Shown: positions 1-8,544 of the stretch, one piece after another
Layout of the letters: every line of letters begins with the position of its first letter
Numbering within the stretch: the first letter of the stretch is position 1
NCBI GenBank assembly: GCA_017512425.1
Contig: JAFWGI010000012.1
Location: forward strand, 62,001-126,000
Direction: 5' to 3'
Source: Hyphomicrobium sp.
GTDB taxonomy: Bacteria > Pseudomonadota > Alphaproteobacteria > Rhizobiales > Hyphomicrobiaceae
Length of the DNA: 64,000 nucleotides
Notes under the pieces: generated by a model
What the model saw: the letters and a program-made list of their open reading frames with translations, nothing else
What the model was told of the DNA's origin: nothing
The model's database searches: none
Position numbers and translations under genes: made by a program

Positions 1-1
1 T

Positions 2-832
2 CTCGACACGCTCGAAGCGAAGGTCGATCGCATTCTCGTGCATCACAATGCGATCCGGCGCGGTCTCGGTCAGCCGGAAGTCTGCAAGGCGACGTTGATC
101 GCGGAGTTGACCGAAATCGCGCCGAAAATTTTGCCGTACATGGACGTGACGTGGGACTTGCTCGACAAGGCCAACCGGCAGGGCAAGCGCATCTTGTTCG
201 AGGGCGCGCAAGGCGCGTTGCTCGATATCGACCACGGGACGTATCCGTTCGTGACGTCGTCTAATACGGTCGCAGCGCAAGCCGCGACGGGGTCCGGCAT
301 GGGGCCGCGCGGTGTCGGCTATGTGCTCGGTATCGCGAAGGCGTATACGACGCGCGTCGGCTCGGGACCGTTCCCGACGGAATTGACGGATGCGATTGGC
401 GAGCGGATCGGCGAGCGTGGCCACGAGTTCGGCACCGTGACGGGCCGCAAGCGCCGCTGCGGCTGGTTCGATGCGGTGCTTGTGCGTCAGGTGTGCAAGG
501 TGTCCGGCATCGACGGCATTGCGCTGACGAAGCTCGATGTGCTCGACGGCTTCGACACGATCCGGATTTGTGTCGGTTATACGCTCGATGGCGAAACGCT
601 CGACCGGCTGCCGGCGGGCGCCAACGAGCAAGAGCGCATCGTGCCGATCTGGGAAGACTTCGAGGGCTGGAAAGACTCGACGCGCGGCGCGCGCAGCTGG
701 GCGCAGTTGCCGGCGCAGGCGGTCAAATACGTCCGCCGTCTCGAAGAACTGATCGAGTGCCCGGTGACGCTTCTGTCGACCTCGCCGGAGCGCGACGATA
801 CGATCCTGATGAAAGACCCGTTCCAGGGCTGA
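2..832 (+). CDS. purA: Adenylosuccinate synthetase, C-terminal part (cut by window edge)
   Basis: Cytoplasmic enzyme joining IMP and aspartate, with GTP, to give adenylosuccinate in the first committed step of AMP synthesis. The frame is open from base 2, so the gene begins upstream of the window; about 276 residues of a roughly 430-residue family are visible. The family signature [16 protein letters not shown] is intact, as are the downstream [12 protein letters not shown] and [15 protein letters not shown] blocks of the GTP/IMP-binding half. It ends in TGA and is followed by about 155 bases without a gene. Nothing suggests degeneration. Assignment is by recognised conserved blocks. Confidence 0.97.
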   Translation, partial: LDTLEAKVDRILVHHNAIRRGLGQPEVCKATLIAELTEIAPKILPYMDVTWDLLDKANRQGKRILFEGAQGALLDIDHGTYPFVTSSNTVAAQAATGSGMGPRGVGYVLGIAKAYTTRVGSGPFPTELTDAIGERIGERGHEFGTVTGRKRRCGWFDAVLVRQVCKVSGIDGIALTKLDVLDGFDTIRICVGYTLDGETLDRLPAGANEQERIVPIWEDFEGWKDSTRGARSWAQLPAQAVKYVRRLEELIECPVTLLSTSPERDDTILMKDPFQG

Positions 833-891
833 TCGAGCCGGGTTCGTCGGCATTCCGCCGTGCGCTAAAGGATGACGTTCAACGGTCAAAG

Positions 892-931
892 GCAAGCCAC
901 GCGCAAGCCGCGTCGGTTTAGTGTGGCTTGC
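892..931 (+). terminator. Stem-loop downstream of purA
   Basis: GCAAGCCAC pairs with GTGGCTTGC (9 bp) across a 22-base loop, 60 bases after the purA stop. There is no T-run after it, so intrinsic termination is doubtful; it may be an RNA-processing or Rho-dependent end, or chance. Confidence 0.25.
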
Positions 932-987
932 AAGTCGAGTCTGATATCTAGGACTGCGTTCTCACGTTTAAGGCGAATGGAGATCGC

Positions 988-1344
988 ATGAGCTCGAACA
1001 TCGCAGAAGATCAGCTCGATGCCGAGTGGGATCATTATCGCCAGCACAAGCGCTATCCAACCAATTGGCCGGGCCTGTGCGCGGCACCGGGCGTCGGCAG
1101 CTGGAACGTGACGATCGTCGATGCGTCTGAGGGCGGGTTCGGCCTGTCGAGCGATTTGCCGTTGCCGGTCGGCGCCGAGTTCACGATCTCGATCGATCAG
1201 GTCGGCGAGTTTGCCTGCGCCATCGCCTGGAAGGCGGATGGCCGTTGCGGCCTGAAGTTGCTGCCCGTCGCCGGTATGATTTCCGACAGCGATACCGCCG
1301 GATTGGCGCTCGGTCTGGATGCCATTGCGCCCTCATCGGGCTGA
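988..1344 (+). CDS. PilZ domain protein (putative c-di-GMP effector)
   Basis: Small cytoplasmic protein of 118 residues that is essentially one PilZ domain. Both halves of the c-di-GMP motif are visible: RQHKR (RxxxR, residues 18-22) and DASEGG (DxSxxG, residues 45-50), followed by beta-strand-rich sequence ending in a CGLKLL strand. PilZ proteins bind cyclic di-GMP and pass the signal to motility, polysaccharide or cell-cycle machinery. The target cannot be read from this locus: it sits alone between purA and an OstA-like gene. ATG at 988 follows a GGAG-like ribosome site. Function as a c-di-GMP binder is inferred from the intact motif. Confidence 0.85.
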   Translation: MSSNIAEDQLDAEWDHYRQHKRYPTNWPGLCAAPGVGSWNVTIVDASEGGFGLSSDLPLPVGAEFTISIDQVGEFACAIAWKADGRCGLKLLPVAGMISDSDTAGLALGLDAIAPSSG

Positions 1345-1488
1345 CTGACAATCTGACAGCGCTCTGACGCATCAGCACCTCGGCCGCAAATTGTCCATCA
1401 ACGCGCCATCGTCGCGACTGTGTTTTGACACTCAGTGGCGCCACAACAGCGCTTGCAGTTGAAGGCGGAGTTGGGCGTGCGCGTCATT

Positions 1489-1929
1489 ATGTTTGTTCGC
1501 ATTGCGGTGCTGTCCGCGGCGGCATTTGCGGTCTCAGTGAACGCAAATGCCGGGATGCCGCGTGGCGCCGAACTGATGGCCGACGAGCAGGATGCCGATC
1601 CGGCAACCGGCGTGACGACGGCGCGCGGCAATGCCGAGATCCGCATCGAAAGCTACCGCATTCTCGGCCGCGCCGATCGCATCGACGTCGATCCGGGCCG
1701 CAACGAAATTCAATTCACCGGACATGCGCTGATTACGGTTGGAGAAGCGCGCTACGAAAGCGATCGGGTAACGTGCACGCTCGATTTCGAAAAGTGCGCG
1801 CCGGTAAATGCTGCGCCCGCGTCCGCGCCTGCGATGCCTGACACGACGGCCGCGCAAGCTTTGCCGGACGTCGTGCCTCAGAACTGGCCGCCACCTGCGG
1901 GTTCCGGCGCTGCTGTGATCAAGCCGTGA
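1489..1929 (+). CDS. OstA/LptA-like periplasmic protein
   Basis: Secreted protein of about 146 residues. The ATG at 1489 is preferred over the upstream in-frame start because it opens directly into a signal peptide (FVRIAVLSAAAFAVSVNANA). The mature part has short alternating strands: ADEQDADPATGVTTARGNAE, then ILGRADRIDVDP and FTGHALITVGE, which is the pattern of the OstA-like beta-jellyroll used by LptA/LptC-type lipopolysaccharide carriers. It holds only part of that fold and then an Ala/Pro-rich tail, so it may be a small relative rather than LptA itself. Its 3' end overlaps the convergent GNAT gene by 52 bases. Confidence 0.6.
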   Translation: MFVRIAVLSAAAFAVSVNANAGMPRGAELMADEQDADPATGVTTARGNAEIRIESYRILGRADRIDVDPGRNEIQFTGHALITVGEARYESDRVTCTLDFEKCAPVNAAPASAPAMPDTTAAQALPDVVPQNWPPPAGSGAAVIKP

Positions 1930-2432
1930 AAGTTCGCAAGCGCGCCGGGGATCAGTTCGGCCGCAAGAATGCGCTGCGGATTGACCGGTCCCGGAAATAC
2001 GATGTGCCCGCGCTGCACGGGATGAAATCCAAAGCGGCCGTAATACGGTTCATCGCCCACGAGAACGACGAGCGCGATACCGGCCGACGTCATGTCCGCG
2101 AGTGTTTCGCTGATGAGCTGTGTGCCGAAGCCTTGTCCGCGGAAATCAGGATCGACCGAAACGGGGCCGAGCAACGCTGCGCCCCGCGTGCCGCCGATTG
2201 CGACCTCGGTGATACGTAACGATGCCAGCAGGCGGCCGTTGCGGTCGGCGACCCGGCAGAATCGCGACATGACTCCGTGACCCTCGCGCACGCGATACGC
2301 CGAGCGCGCAAACCGTCCCGGCCCGAAGACGCGGGCTTGCAGAGCCGAGATCGCGCTGACATCGAACGGCGATGCAAGGCGCGTGATGATCGCCGACTGC
2401 AGGGTGCGGGTGTTTTGGACGTGCGTGGTCAT
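1878..2432 (-). CDS. GNAT family N-acetyltransferase
   Basis: Cytoplasmic acetyltransferase of 184 residues using acetyl-CoA; substrate unknown. The acetyl-CoA pyrophosphate-binding motif A is clear (GPVSVDPDFRGQGFGTQLIS, containing RGQGFG), followed by VVLVGDEPYYGRFGF, the motif B strand and YYxRFGF helix typical of YhbS-like GNATs. The 3' end overlaps the convergent OstA-like gene by 52 bases. Next upstream on the same strand is a Nudix gene, about 46 bases away, so the two may be co-transcribed. Confident as GNAT; no basis for a specific substrate. Confidence 0.9.
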   Translation of the reverse strand: MTTHVQNTRTLQSAIITRLASPFDVSAISALQARVFGPGRFARSAYRVREGHGVMSRFCRVADRNGRLLASLRITEVAIGGTRGAALLGPVSVDPDFRGQGFGTQLISETLADMTSAGIALVVLVGDEPYYGRFGFHPVQRGHIVFPGPVNPQRILAAELIPGALANFHGLITAAPEPAGGGQF

Positions 2433-2478
2433 GATGGCGTGCGTTCGTACGATGAAGGTCGGTTTTGGGAAGCGGCTT

Positions 2479-2955
2479 CTACCATGTCTCGGCGGGCGGC
2501 GTCGCGCCTAGAACTTCCTTAATTCGGGTGTGTGTCGCCGCAGTGACCCCTTCGGGGAGTTCGGTCGCGGCGAAAAAGCCTTGCTCGGCGATTTCGGCGT
2601 TTGGCTTTGGCACCGACGGCTGCTGCCACGAGCGCACGACGTAGAGCGCGATATGGTCACCCGGAAATTGCCGGTCATTGCAGTAAAGACCAAACAATTG
2701 CGGCCTGCCGGAAACGATGACGCCGGCTTCCTCATCAAGTTCACGGCGCAGCGCCGTCTCGGCCGTCTCGCCCTTTTCAACGCCCCCGCCCGGGAAATGC
2801 CACCCCGGCCGGTAGGTATGGCGGATCAGCAGAACGCGGTTCGACGGATCGACGACGCAGCCCTGCGCGCCAAGCGTCAGGCCACGCGATACGCGCCAGT
2901 AGCGTTGAAATCCACGCGTTACGATCCGGGCGACGGGCACCTGAGATATATCCAT
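2479..2955 (-). CDS. Nudix hydrolase
   Basis: Hydrolase of 158 residues acting on nucleoside diphosphates linked to another moiety. The complete Nudix box GX5EX7REUXEEXGU is present: GGVEKGETAETALRRELDEE and the following AGV, in the expected place after an LLIRHTYRPGWHFPGG strand-loop. The glutamates that coordinate Mg2+ are intact. An N-terminal extension of about 25 residues precedes the core. Substrate could be a damaged nucleotide, NADH or a sugar nucleotide; the sequence does not decide. It reads away from the metallophosphoesterase gene, with 137 bases between the two start codons. Confidence 0.93.
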   Translation of the reverse strand: MDISQVPVARIVTRGFQRYWRVSRGLTLGAQGCVVDPSNRVLLIRHTYRPGWHFPGGGVEKGETAETALRRELDEEAGVIVSGRPQLFGLYCNDRQFPGDHIALYVVRSWQQPSVPKPNAEIAEQGFFAATELPEGVTAATHTRIKEVLGATPPAETW

Positions 2956-3092
2956 TTTTCCGTTAAAGCGGCATTTGTTTGAACCTGTTCGGACGTGCTT
3001 TGCAAGCAGGCTGTGCTAGCGTGCCGCCGCCGCAGCGCGCAGTTTAACGCGCTGCCCGGCCCTTGGATGTCATGCCCGGAAGCGCATTTTCG

Positions 3093-3998
3093 ATGACCGA
3101 AACATTCACGCTGGCGCACTTCACGGATGTTCACCTGTCGCCGATCACCGGCTTCGTTCCGCGCTATTGGAACGCGAAGCGGTTTGCGGGTTTTGTGAAC
3201 TGGCACACGAAGCGACGCGGCGTGCACCAGCGTCAAACGGCCGATCAACTGATTGCGGACGCAAAGATGCTGCGTGCCGATCACATCGCGATTACAGGCG
3301 ATCTCGTCAACCTCGGTTTGCCGGGCGAAATCGATGCCGCTGCCCGATGGCTCGCAACGGCCGGGCAACCGGACGGCGTCACTGTGGTGCCGGGCAATCA
3401 CGATATCTACAGCACGCTGCACGGCGATATCGGCGTCGCGCGCTGGGCCAACTACATGGGTGGCGACGCCGACACGCACGCCTTTCCCTTCGTGCGCCGC
3501 ATCGGTCCGGTCGTGTTGATCGGATTGAATTCCGCGATTGAAACGCAACTTGGCGATGCCGGCGGACGTCTTGGTGCCGATCAGATCGAAGTCGCGCGCG
3601 ATTTGCTTGAGCGTCTCGGCGATGACGGCGCGATCCGCGTTGTGCTGATCCACCATCCGCCGTTGCCGGGACTTGCGCCGCCGCGGCGCGCGATCGCCGA
3701 TGCGGCGATGCTGCAGCGTGTGCTAGAGAAATCCGGCGCCGAACTCGTGCTCTATGGGCACAATCACAAACCGCTGCTCACCTGGGTCGACAGCGTCACC
3801 GGACCTATACCCGTGATTGGCGGCGGCTCGGCGTCGGGTTCGCGCGTCTACAAGAACGATCCGCTGGCACGCTATAATCTGTTCACGTTCTTCAAGAGCG
3901 GCGATCGCGTGCGCATCCGCCAGACCGTGCGCGGCCTCGAGACGTCGGGAGGACCTGTCGTCAAACTCAGCGAGACGGTTCTACAGCCGCCCGATTGA
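3093..3998 (+). CDS. Calcineurin-like metallophosphoesterase
   Basis: Dinuclear-metal phosphoesterase of about 301 residues. All five family motifs are visible in order: FTDVH, ITGDLVN, VPGNHD, LIHHPP and LYGHNH, giving the Asp/His/Asn ligands of the two metal ions. The family includes cAMP phosphodiesterases, UDP-diacylglucosamine hydrolases and nucleotidases; this looks closest to the CpdA-like group, but the substrate is unproven. ATG 3093 is chosen because it sits just before the first beta strand (TETFTLAHFTDVHLSPI) and behind GGAAG; an in-frame ATG at 3072 is a possible alternative. It ends about 70 bases before the cobalamin riboswitch. Confidence 0.9.
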   Translation: MTETFTLAHFTDVHLSPITGFVPRYWNAKRFAGFVNWHTKRRGVHQRQTADQLIADAKMLRADHIAITGDLVNLGLPGEIDAAARWLATAGQPDGVTVVPGNHDIYSTLHGDIGVARWANYMGGDADTHAFPFVRRIGPVVLIGLNSAIETQLGDAGGRLGADQIEVARDLLERLGDDGAIRVVLIHHPPLPGLAPPRRAIADAAMLQRVLEKSGAELVLYGHNHKPLLTWVDSVTGPIPVIGGGSASGSRVYKNDPLARYNLFTFFKSGDRVRIRQTVRGLETSGGPVVKLSETVLQPPD

Positions 3999-4067
3999 AG
4001 CAGAATTGCAACACTCCAAAAGTGACGCGCTTGACGCGCTTAACACATTCTGAACACATAGCGGCTG

Positions 4068-4285
4068 TGACGGTTCCGGCGCGGCGCAAGTCGTGTCCGG
4101 TGAAAATGGGAATCCGGTGCGCGCCGGTTTGTTGAAAAACGGACAAGCGCAATTCCGGGGCTGCCCCCGCAACTGTAAGCGGCAAGCTTCTGCCACATGT
4201 GCCACTGGTCCGAACCTCGCAAGGTTCAAAACCGGGAAGGCTGATGGAAGCGTCTGAGCCGCGAGCCAGGAGACCTGCCGGCGCG
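4068..4285 (+). promoter_or_regulatory. Cobalamin (B12) riboswitch
   Basis: Diagnostic blocks occur in order and with normal spacing: GAAAATGGGAATCCGGTG near 4102-4119, the CTGCCCCCGCAACTGTAAGC core at 4161-4180, GCCACTGG near 4199, GGGAAGGC near 4233, and the B12 box GCCAGGAGACCTGCC at 4265-4279. This is the AdoCbl-sensing RF00174 layout. About 225 bases of leader then precede the btuB start at 4512, which is the usual regulatory target. With B12 bound, expression of the downstream uptake genes should fall. A TTGACG about 30 bases upstream could be the promoter -35. Confidence 0.96.
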
Positions 4286-4511
4286 TGTCGCCCATCTCTC
4301 GCACGGGGCGTGCGGAAGAGCGGACACCCGTTGTGGCGACTGATGAAACCGGCAAGGGAGCCGCATCAGGAATGCCGTGGGATTTGAGTACATCTGCTGA
4401 AACGCAAACGATGTGAGACGGCCTTAGCGCGCGTGCGCTTGGCTTTGTCTGACGCCGTACTCACGGTGCGCCGCTGTTGCTTCCTGTCATGTCGCAGATG
4501 ACGGGGGAACT

Positions 4512-6644
4512 ATGTCTACAAAATCGTCTAAAGCGTATTCGCAAGCGCTGTTGTCGGTATCGGCGATTGCCATTGCGGCGTTCGCACATCCGGCAAGCGC
4601 ACAAGAAGCCAATCTCGAAATTGCCGAAAGCGAATTGCCGCCGATCGTTGTCCAGGGTGCGACGCTCGATAAGCCGAAAGTGCGCGTCAAGAAGAAGGTG
4701 AGCCAGCAGAGCGAGACCATTCCCGGGCCGCCTGAGAGCAACAACAACGCTCAAGTGATCGAGCCGGGACCCGCTGACCCGTCGTCCGCGTCGTCTTCGG
4801 CTGATACCCAAGAGGTGAGTGGAACGCCAGCCAAGGAAATCAGCTCGGCTGTTACGATCGTCACCGGTCAGCAGCTCAAAGCGCAGCAGGTGCGGCACGC
4901 GGCCGACGCACTACGCAGCTTGCCAGGCGTCGCTGTCAGTCAGGGCGGTAGTGCTGGAGGAAAGACGCAGATCCGTATTAGAGGTGCTGAGGGCAATCAT
5001 ACGCTGGTGATGATTGACGGCATTGATGCAAGCAGTCCCAACGACAACGAATTTGATTTTTCCGACCTGCTTGCAGACGACATCGAACGCATCGAAGTCA
5101 TTCGCGGCGGTCAAAGCGGCATCTATGGCTCAAAGGCGATCGGTGGTGTGATCAATATCATCACGCGCGGTGGTAAGGGCCCGATCACGCTGCAGGCGCG
5201 TTCGGAAATCGGCAGCTATGGCACCAAAGACGTGTCGGTTCGTGCCTCAGGTGGAACGGACAAGGCTTGGATCGCAATTACGGGATCATACCGCGAGCAG
5301 GATGATTTCAATTGGGATCGCTTCGGCACGGAGGACGATCCCTGGCGCAATAGAACAGTCAACGTGCGCGCGGGCTTCTCGCCGGTTGAAGGCGTCAACG
5401 TCGATTTCGTTGTTCGAAACTCGCAGAGATTTGCGAATACCGACGGCGACGCGTTTTTCCCCATCCCGCAAACGGGTAAAGGCGGCGCCGTCGACACGCC
5501 TGACACGAGCGACGTCGATTTGTTCTTAGGCGGCGTGACTGTTCGCTGGGATATGCCGGGCGGCGCTTGGACGCACATCGTCAAGGCCAACAAATCACGG
5601 ACCGACGCAGATGCGTTTTCGTTTGGAAGCGCCAGCAATAATCTCGGCGAGGCGGAAACGTATTCGTACTTGTTGACGCACCGCTTCAGTGCACCGGAGC
5701 TGCTCGATTCCAAACATAGCATCAGCGGCTTCATCGAGAAAAAAGACGAAGAGTTCACGCCGACCTCACTCTTTACAGACGGTCTGACGCGCGAGCGTGG
5801 CCACACGGCTGTTGTCGGCGAATATCGCGTTGGATTTTATGACCGGTTGTTCGTCACGGGTACAGTTCGCCACGACGACAACGACAATTTCCAGGACTTC
5901 ACGACGTGGCACGCAGGCGCATCGTTGGCGTTGTCCGAATACGGTCTTCGTCCGCACTTCGGTATCGGCACCAGCGTGGCTCTCCCGGGAATGTTCGAGC
6001 AGTTTGGTTCGATCCTTGGCGTTTTCGTCGCCAATCCAAATCTCAAACCTGAAGAATCGTACAGTTGGGATGCCGGCGTTGAGTTCACGACGCTGCAGGG
6101 TCGCGCGGTCTTAGACGTCACCTATTTCGACGCTGACCTGACCAACAAAATCCAGGGCTTCGGCAATACGATGATTAACCTCCTTGGCGAGAGCCAAAGA
6201 CGCGGCGTCGAAATCTCTGGGCGTATGCTTGTCGTGCCTGGGTTAACGGTTGGTGCCAGCTACACGTATCTCGATGCGCAAGACCCGACCGGGCTTGAGG
6301 AAGTTCGCCGTCCGCCGCATACGGGTCGTTTTGACGTCAACTATGCGTTCGACAACGGGCGCGGGAACGTCAATCTGGCGGCCATTTACAATGGCGATCA
6401 AATCGACAACGACTTCGCGTTCTTTCCGTCGGTTCGGCAAAAATTGGATGCTTATTGGTTAGTAAACGCGGCTGCATCGTATGAAGTGCAGCCTGGGTTG
6501 GAAGTCTACGGTCGCGTCGAGAATCTTCTCGATGAGGACTACGAAGAAATCTTAGGTTACAATACGCTTGGTGCGGCCGTGTATGGCGGTGTTAGGATCA
6601 AGCTAGAGGATCCCTCGACGGCCGCATGGGCAAAATACAAATAG
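4512..6644 (+). CDS. btuB: TonB-dependent vitamin B12 receptor BtuB
   Basis: Outer-membrane beta-barrel receptor of 710 residues that imports cobalamin using TonB energy. Visible features: signal peptide (residues 1-30, cut after ASA), a TonB-box-like LPPIVVQGA at about 42-50, an unusually long acidic/Ser-Pro linker (about 52-105), a plug domain with LRSLPGVAV, IRIRGAEGNHTLVMIDGI and GGVINIITRGG, then a barrel ending in the typical C-terminal strand. The upstream cobalamin riboswitch gives the substrate; without it the receptor class alone would not. It overlaps the next gene by 19 bases, showing translational coupling with the periplasmic binding protein. Confidence 0.9.
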   Translation: MSTKSSKAYSQALLSVSAIAIAAFAHPASAQEANLEIAESELPPIVVQGATLDKPKVRVKKKVSQQSETIPGPPESNNNAQVIEPGPADPSSASSSADTQEVSGTPAKEISSAVTIVTGQQLKAQQVRHAADALRSLPGVAVSQGGSAGGKTQIRIRGAEGNHTLVMIDGIDASSPNDNEFDFSDLLADDIERIEVIRGGQSGIYGSKAIGGVINIITRGGKGPITLQARSEIGSYGTKDVSVRASGGTDKAWIAITGSYREQDDFNWDRFGTEDDPWRNRTVNVRAGFSPVEGVNVDFVVRNSQRFANTDGDAFFPIPQTGKGGAVDTPDTSDVDLFLGGVTVRWDMPGGAWTHIVKANKSRTDADAFSFGSASNNLGEAETYSYLLTHRFSAPELLDSKHSISGFIEKKDEEFTPTSLFTDGLTRERGHTAVVGEYRVGFYDRLFVTGTVRHDDNDNFQDFTTWHAGASLALSEYGLRPHFGIGTSVALPGMFEQFGSILGVFVANPNLKPEESYSWDAGVEFTTLQGRAVLDVTYFDADLTNKIQGFGNTMINLLGESQRRGVEISGRMLVVPGLTVGASYTYLDAQDPTGLEEVRRPPHTGRFDVNYAFDNGRGNVNLAAIYNGDQIDNDFAFFPSVRQKLDAYWLVNAAASYEVQPGLEVYGRVENLLDEDYEEILGYNTLGAAVYGGVRIKLEDPSTAAWAKYK

Positions 6645-7564
6645 CGATGGTTGCTAAGCCCGTTCGCCGTGCGCGTTTTGCGTGGCGGGCGGGCGCCGCA
6701 TTGATGGTCGGTGCTGTTGCTGCGCTTCTAACGCCGGCTATGGCCGATACGGGTCCGCGCCGCATCGTATCGCTCAACATGTGCACCGATCAGCTCTTGC
6801 TTGATCTCGTGCCGCCTGAGCGGATCGCGGCGGTCAGCTATCTCGGCACGGACGCAACGCTGTCGGCCTACGCCAAAGAGCTGCAGCAGTTCAAGAAGCT
6901 GCGCGGCACGGCGGAAGAAGTTCTGGCGCTCGAACCCGATCTGATTATCGCGGGCGAATATACGACCGGCGCGACGGTCGATCTTCTGCGCCGCGTTGGC
7001 CAGAACGTTCTGATCGTCCCGATGGCAACTGACTTCGATGGTATGCGCGCGACGGTCCGCCAGATCGCGGCGGCGGTCGGTGAGGTCGCGCGCGGCGAAG
7101 AGGTCTTGCAGCATTTCGACGACCGCCTGCGTGCCGCGCGTTCGACGGTCGCGTCGCGTCCGACGGCGCTTGCATATCAAGTCGGAAGTTTCGTCTCGGG
7201 GCCGGAAAGCCTGCTTGACGCTGCGATGACGGCGGCTGGATATCGCAACTTGGCGCGGGAGTTGAAACTCGGCGCCGGTGGCCGTCTGCCGCTCGAACAA
7301 CTGCTGACGTCGCCGCCGGACCTTCTCGTGCTCGCCAACGCATCCGATGACTTTCGAACCGTGCTTGCCGATAACTTGCGCCACCCCGCGTTGCAGCAGG
7401 CCATGCGGCGCCGTCCGAGTGTGCACCTGCCGATGCCGTACTGGATGTGCGCGACGCCGAAGATCGCGGATGCCGTCGAAATTCTGGCGTCGATGAAGGC
7501 GACCGGCCTCGCATATCACGCGCCACATCACGCGACAGTCCGGGCAGCGGAGCGCCCGCAATGA
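6626..7564 (+). CDS. btuF: ABC transporter periplasmic cobalamin-binding protein BtuF-like
   Basis: Periplasmic solute-binding protein of 312 residues in the BtuF/FhuD/FepB fold. It has a twin-Arg-rich N-terminus (KPVRRARFAWRAG) and a hydrophobic signal segment cut near AMA. The mature part starts with PRRIVSLNMCTDQLLLDL, followed by LALEPDLIIAGEY and a long backbone helix. The start overlaps the btuB 3' end; ATG 6647 is an internal alternative with the signal peptide preserved. Its stop overlaps the btuC start (ATGA). Cobalamin specificity is inferred from riboswitch and operon; corrinoid precursors such as cobinamide are also possible. Confidence 0.85.
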   Translation: MGKIQIAMVAKPVRRARFAWRAGAALMVGAVAALLTPAMADTGPRRIVSLNMCTDQLLLDLVPPERIAAVSYLGTDATLSAYAKELQQFKKLRGTAEEVLALEPDLIIAGEYTTGATVDLLRRVGQNVLIVPMATDFDGMRATVRQIAAAVGEVARGEEVLQHFDDRLRAARSTVASRPTALAYQVGSFVSGPESLLDAAMTAAGYRNLARELKLGAGGRLPLEQLLTSPPDLLVLANASDDFRTVLADNLRHPALQQAMRRRPSVHLPMPYWMCATPKIADAVEILASMKATGLAYHAPHHATVRAAERPQ

Positions 7565-8544
7565 CACCATCAGGCTTTGCGTTTGATCGCCCTGTGCTCG
7601 TCACGGCGGCCTTAGCGTTGTGCGCATTTGTAATGTCGCTGTGGGTCGGCCCGGACGGCTGGGGCTTTCCGCAAAATCCTGCCGCCGCCGAAATCGTCTT
7701 CCGGGAGATCCGCGTGCCGCGCGCGATCCTCGGATTTTTGATCGGCGCGGCGCTGGGTCTTTCAGGCGCAGTGCTGCAAGGCTATTTGCGCAATCCGCTC
7801 GCCGAGCCGGGCTTGCTTGGCATATCGGGTGGCGCATCGCTCGGTGCGGTGACCGCGATCCATTCCGGTCTTGCTGGCAAAGTCGCGATGGCGCTGCCCG
7901 TTGCGGGCCTGGCCGGTGCCGCGCTCGCCACGGTCGCGATCATCGCGTTGGCCGGCGCGACGGGATCGACGACGACGCTGATCTTGGCTGGCGTTGCGGT
8001 ATCGAGCATCGCCGGTGCGCTGACGTCGCTGGCACTTAACCTTTCGCCCAATCCGTTTGCCTCGACCGAGATCATGTTCTGGCTGATGGGATCGCTGACC
8101 GATCGCAGCCTCGTGCACGTCTGGCTCGCGTCGCCGCTGATCCTGATCGGCTGCGCGATGCTCCTGACGACGGGCCGGGATCTTGACGCGCTCAGCCTTG
8201 GCGAAGACGCGGCGAAGAACCTCGGCGTCGATCTTACCGGCTTGCGCTTCAAGGTGATCGCCGGATCGGCGCTGGCGGTAGGCGCGGCGACGTCGGTCGC
8301 AGGCGCCATCAGCTTCATCGGCCTGATCGTGCCGCATGTTCTGCGCCCATTCGTCGGACATAGTCCGGCGCGGCTGCTGCTGCCATGCCTGTTCGGCGGC
8401 GCCGCAATGGTGCTGTTCTCTGATGTCGTACTGCGGCTGCTCTCGCCGCAAGGCGATTTGCGGCTCGGCGTGCTGAGCGCTCTGATCGGCGCGCCGTTCT
8501 TCCTGTGGCGCGTCCTGTCATCACGGCGGGAGATGGGGCCATGA
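7561..8544 (+). CDS. btuC: FecCD-family ABC permease BtuC-like
   Basis: Inner-membrane permease of 327 residues with about ten membrane segments. Family landmarks are present: RVPRAILGFLIGAALGLSGA, NPLAEPGLLGISGGASLG, and near the C-terminus GLIVPHVLRPFVGH, the loop that contacts the ATPase. ATG 7561 is chosen because it overlaps the btuF stop in an ATGA and opens just before the first membrane helix; an upstream in-frame start would overlap btuF by over 100 bases. The stop overlaps the ATPase start the same way. It forms the translocation channel for the BtuF cargo. Confidence 0.92.
   Translation: MTPSGFAFDRPVLVTAALALCAFVMSLWVGPDGWGFPQNPAAAEIVFREIRVPRAILGFLIGAALGLSGAVLQGYLRNPLAEPGLLGISGGASLGAVTAIHSGLAGKVAMALPVAGLAGAALATVAIIALAGATGSTTTLILAGVAVSSIAGALTSLALNLSPNPFASTEIMFWLMGSLTDRSLVHVWLASPLILIGCAMLLTTGRDLDALSLGEDAAKNLGVDLTGLRFKVIAGSALAVGAATSVAGAISFIGLIVPHVLRPFVGHSPARLLLPCLFGGAAMVLFSDVVLRLLSPQGDLRLGVLSALIGAPFFLWRVLSSRREMGP

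Noticed and set aside
7447..7560. Upstream extension of the BtuC-like permease
   Set aside because: Would overlap btuF by over 100 bases; the ATGA overlap at 7561 and the first membrane helix support the shorter form.
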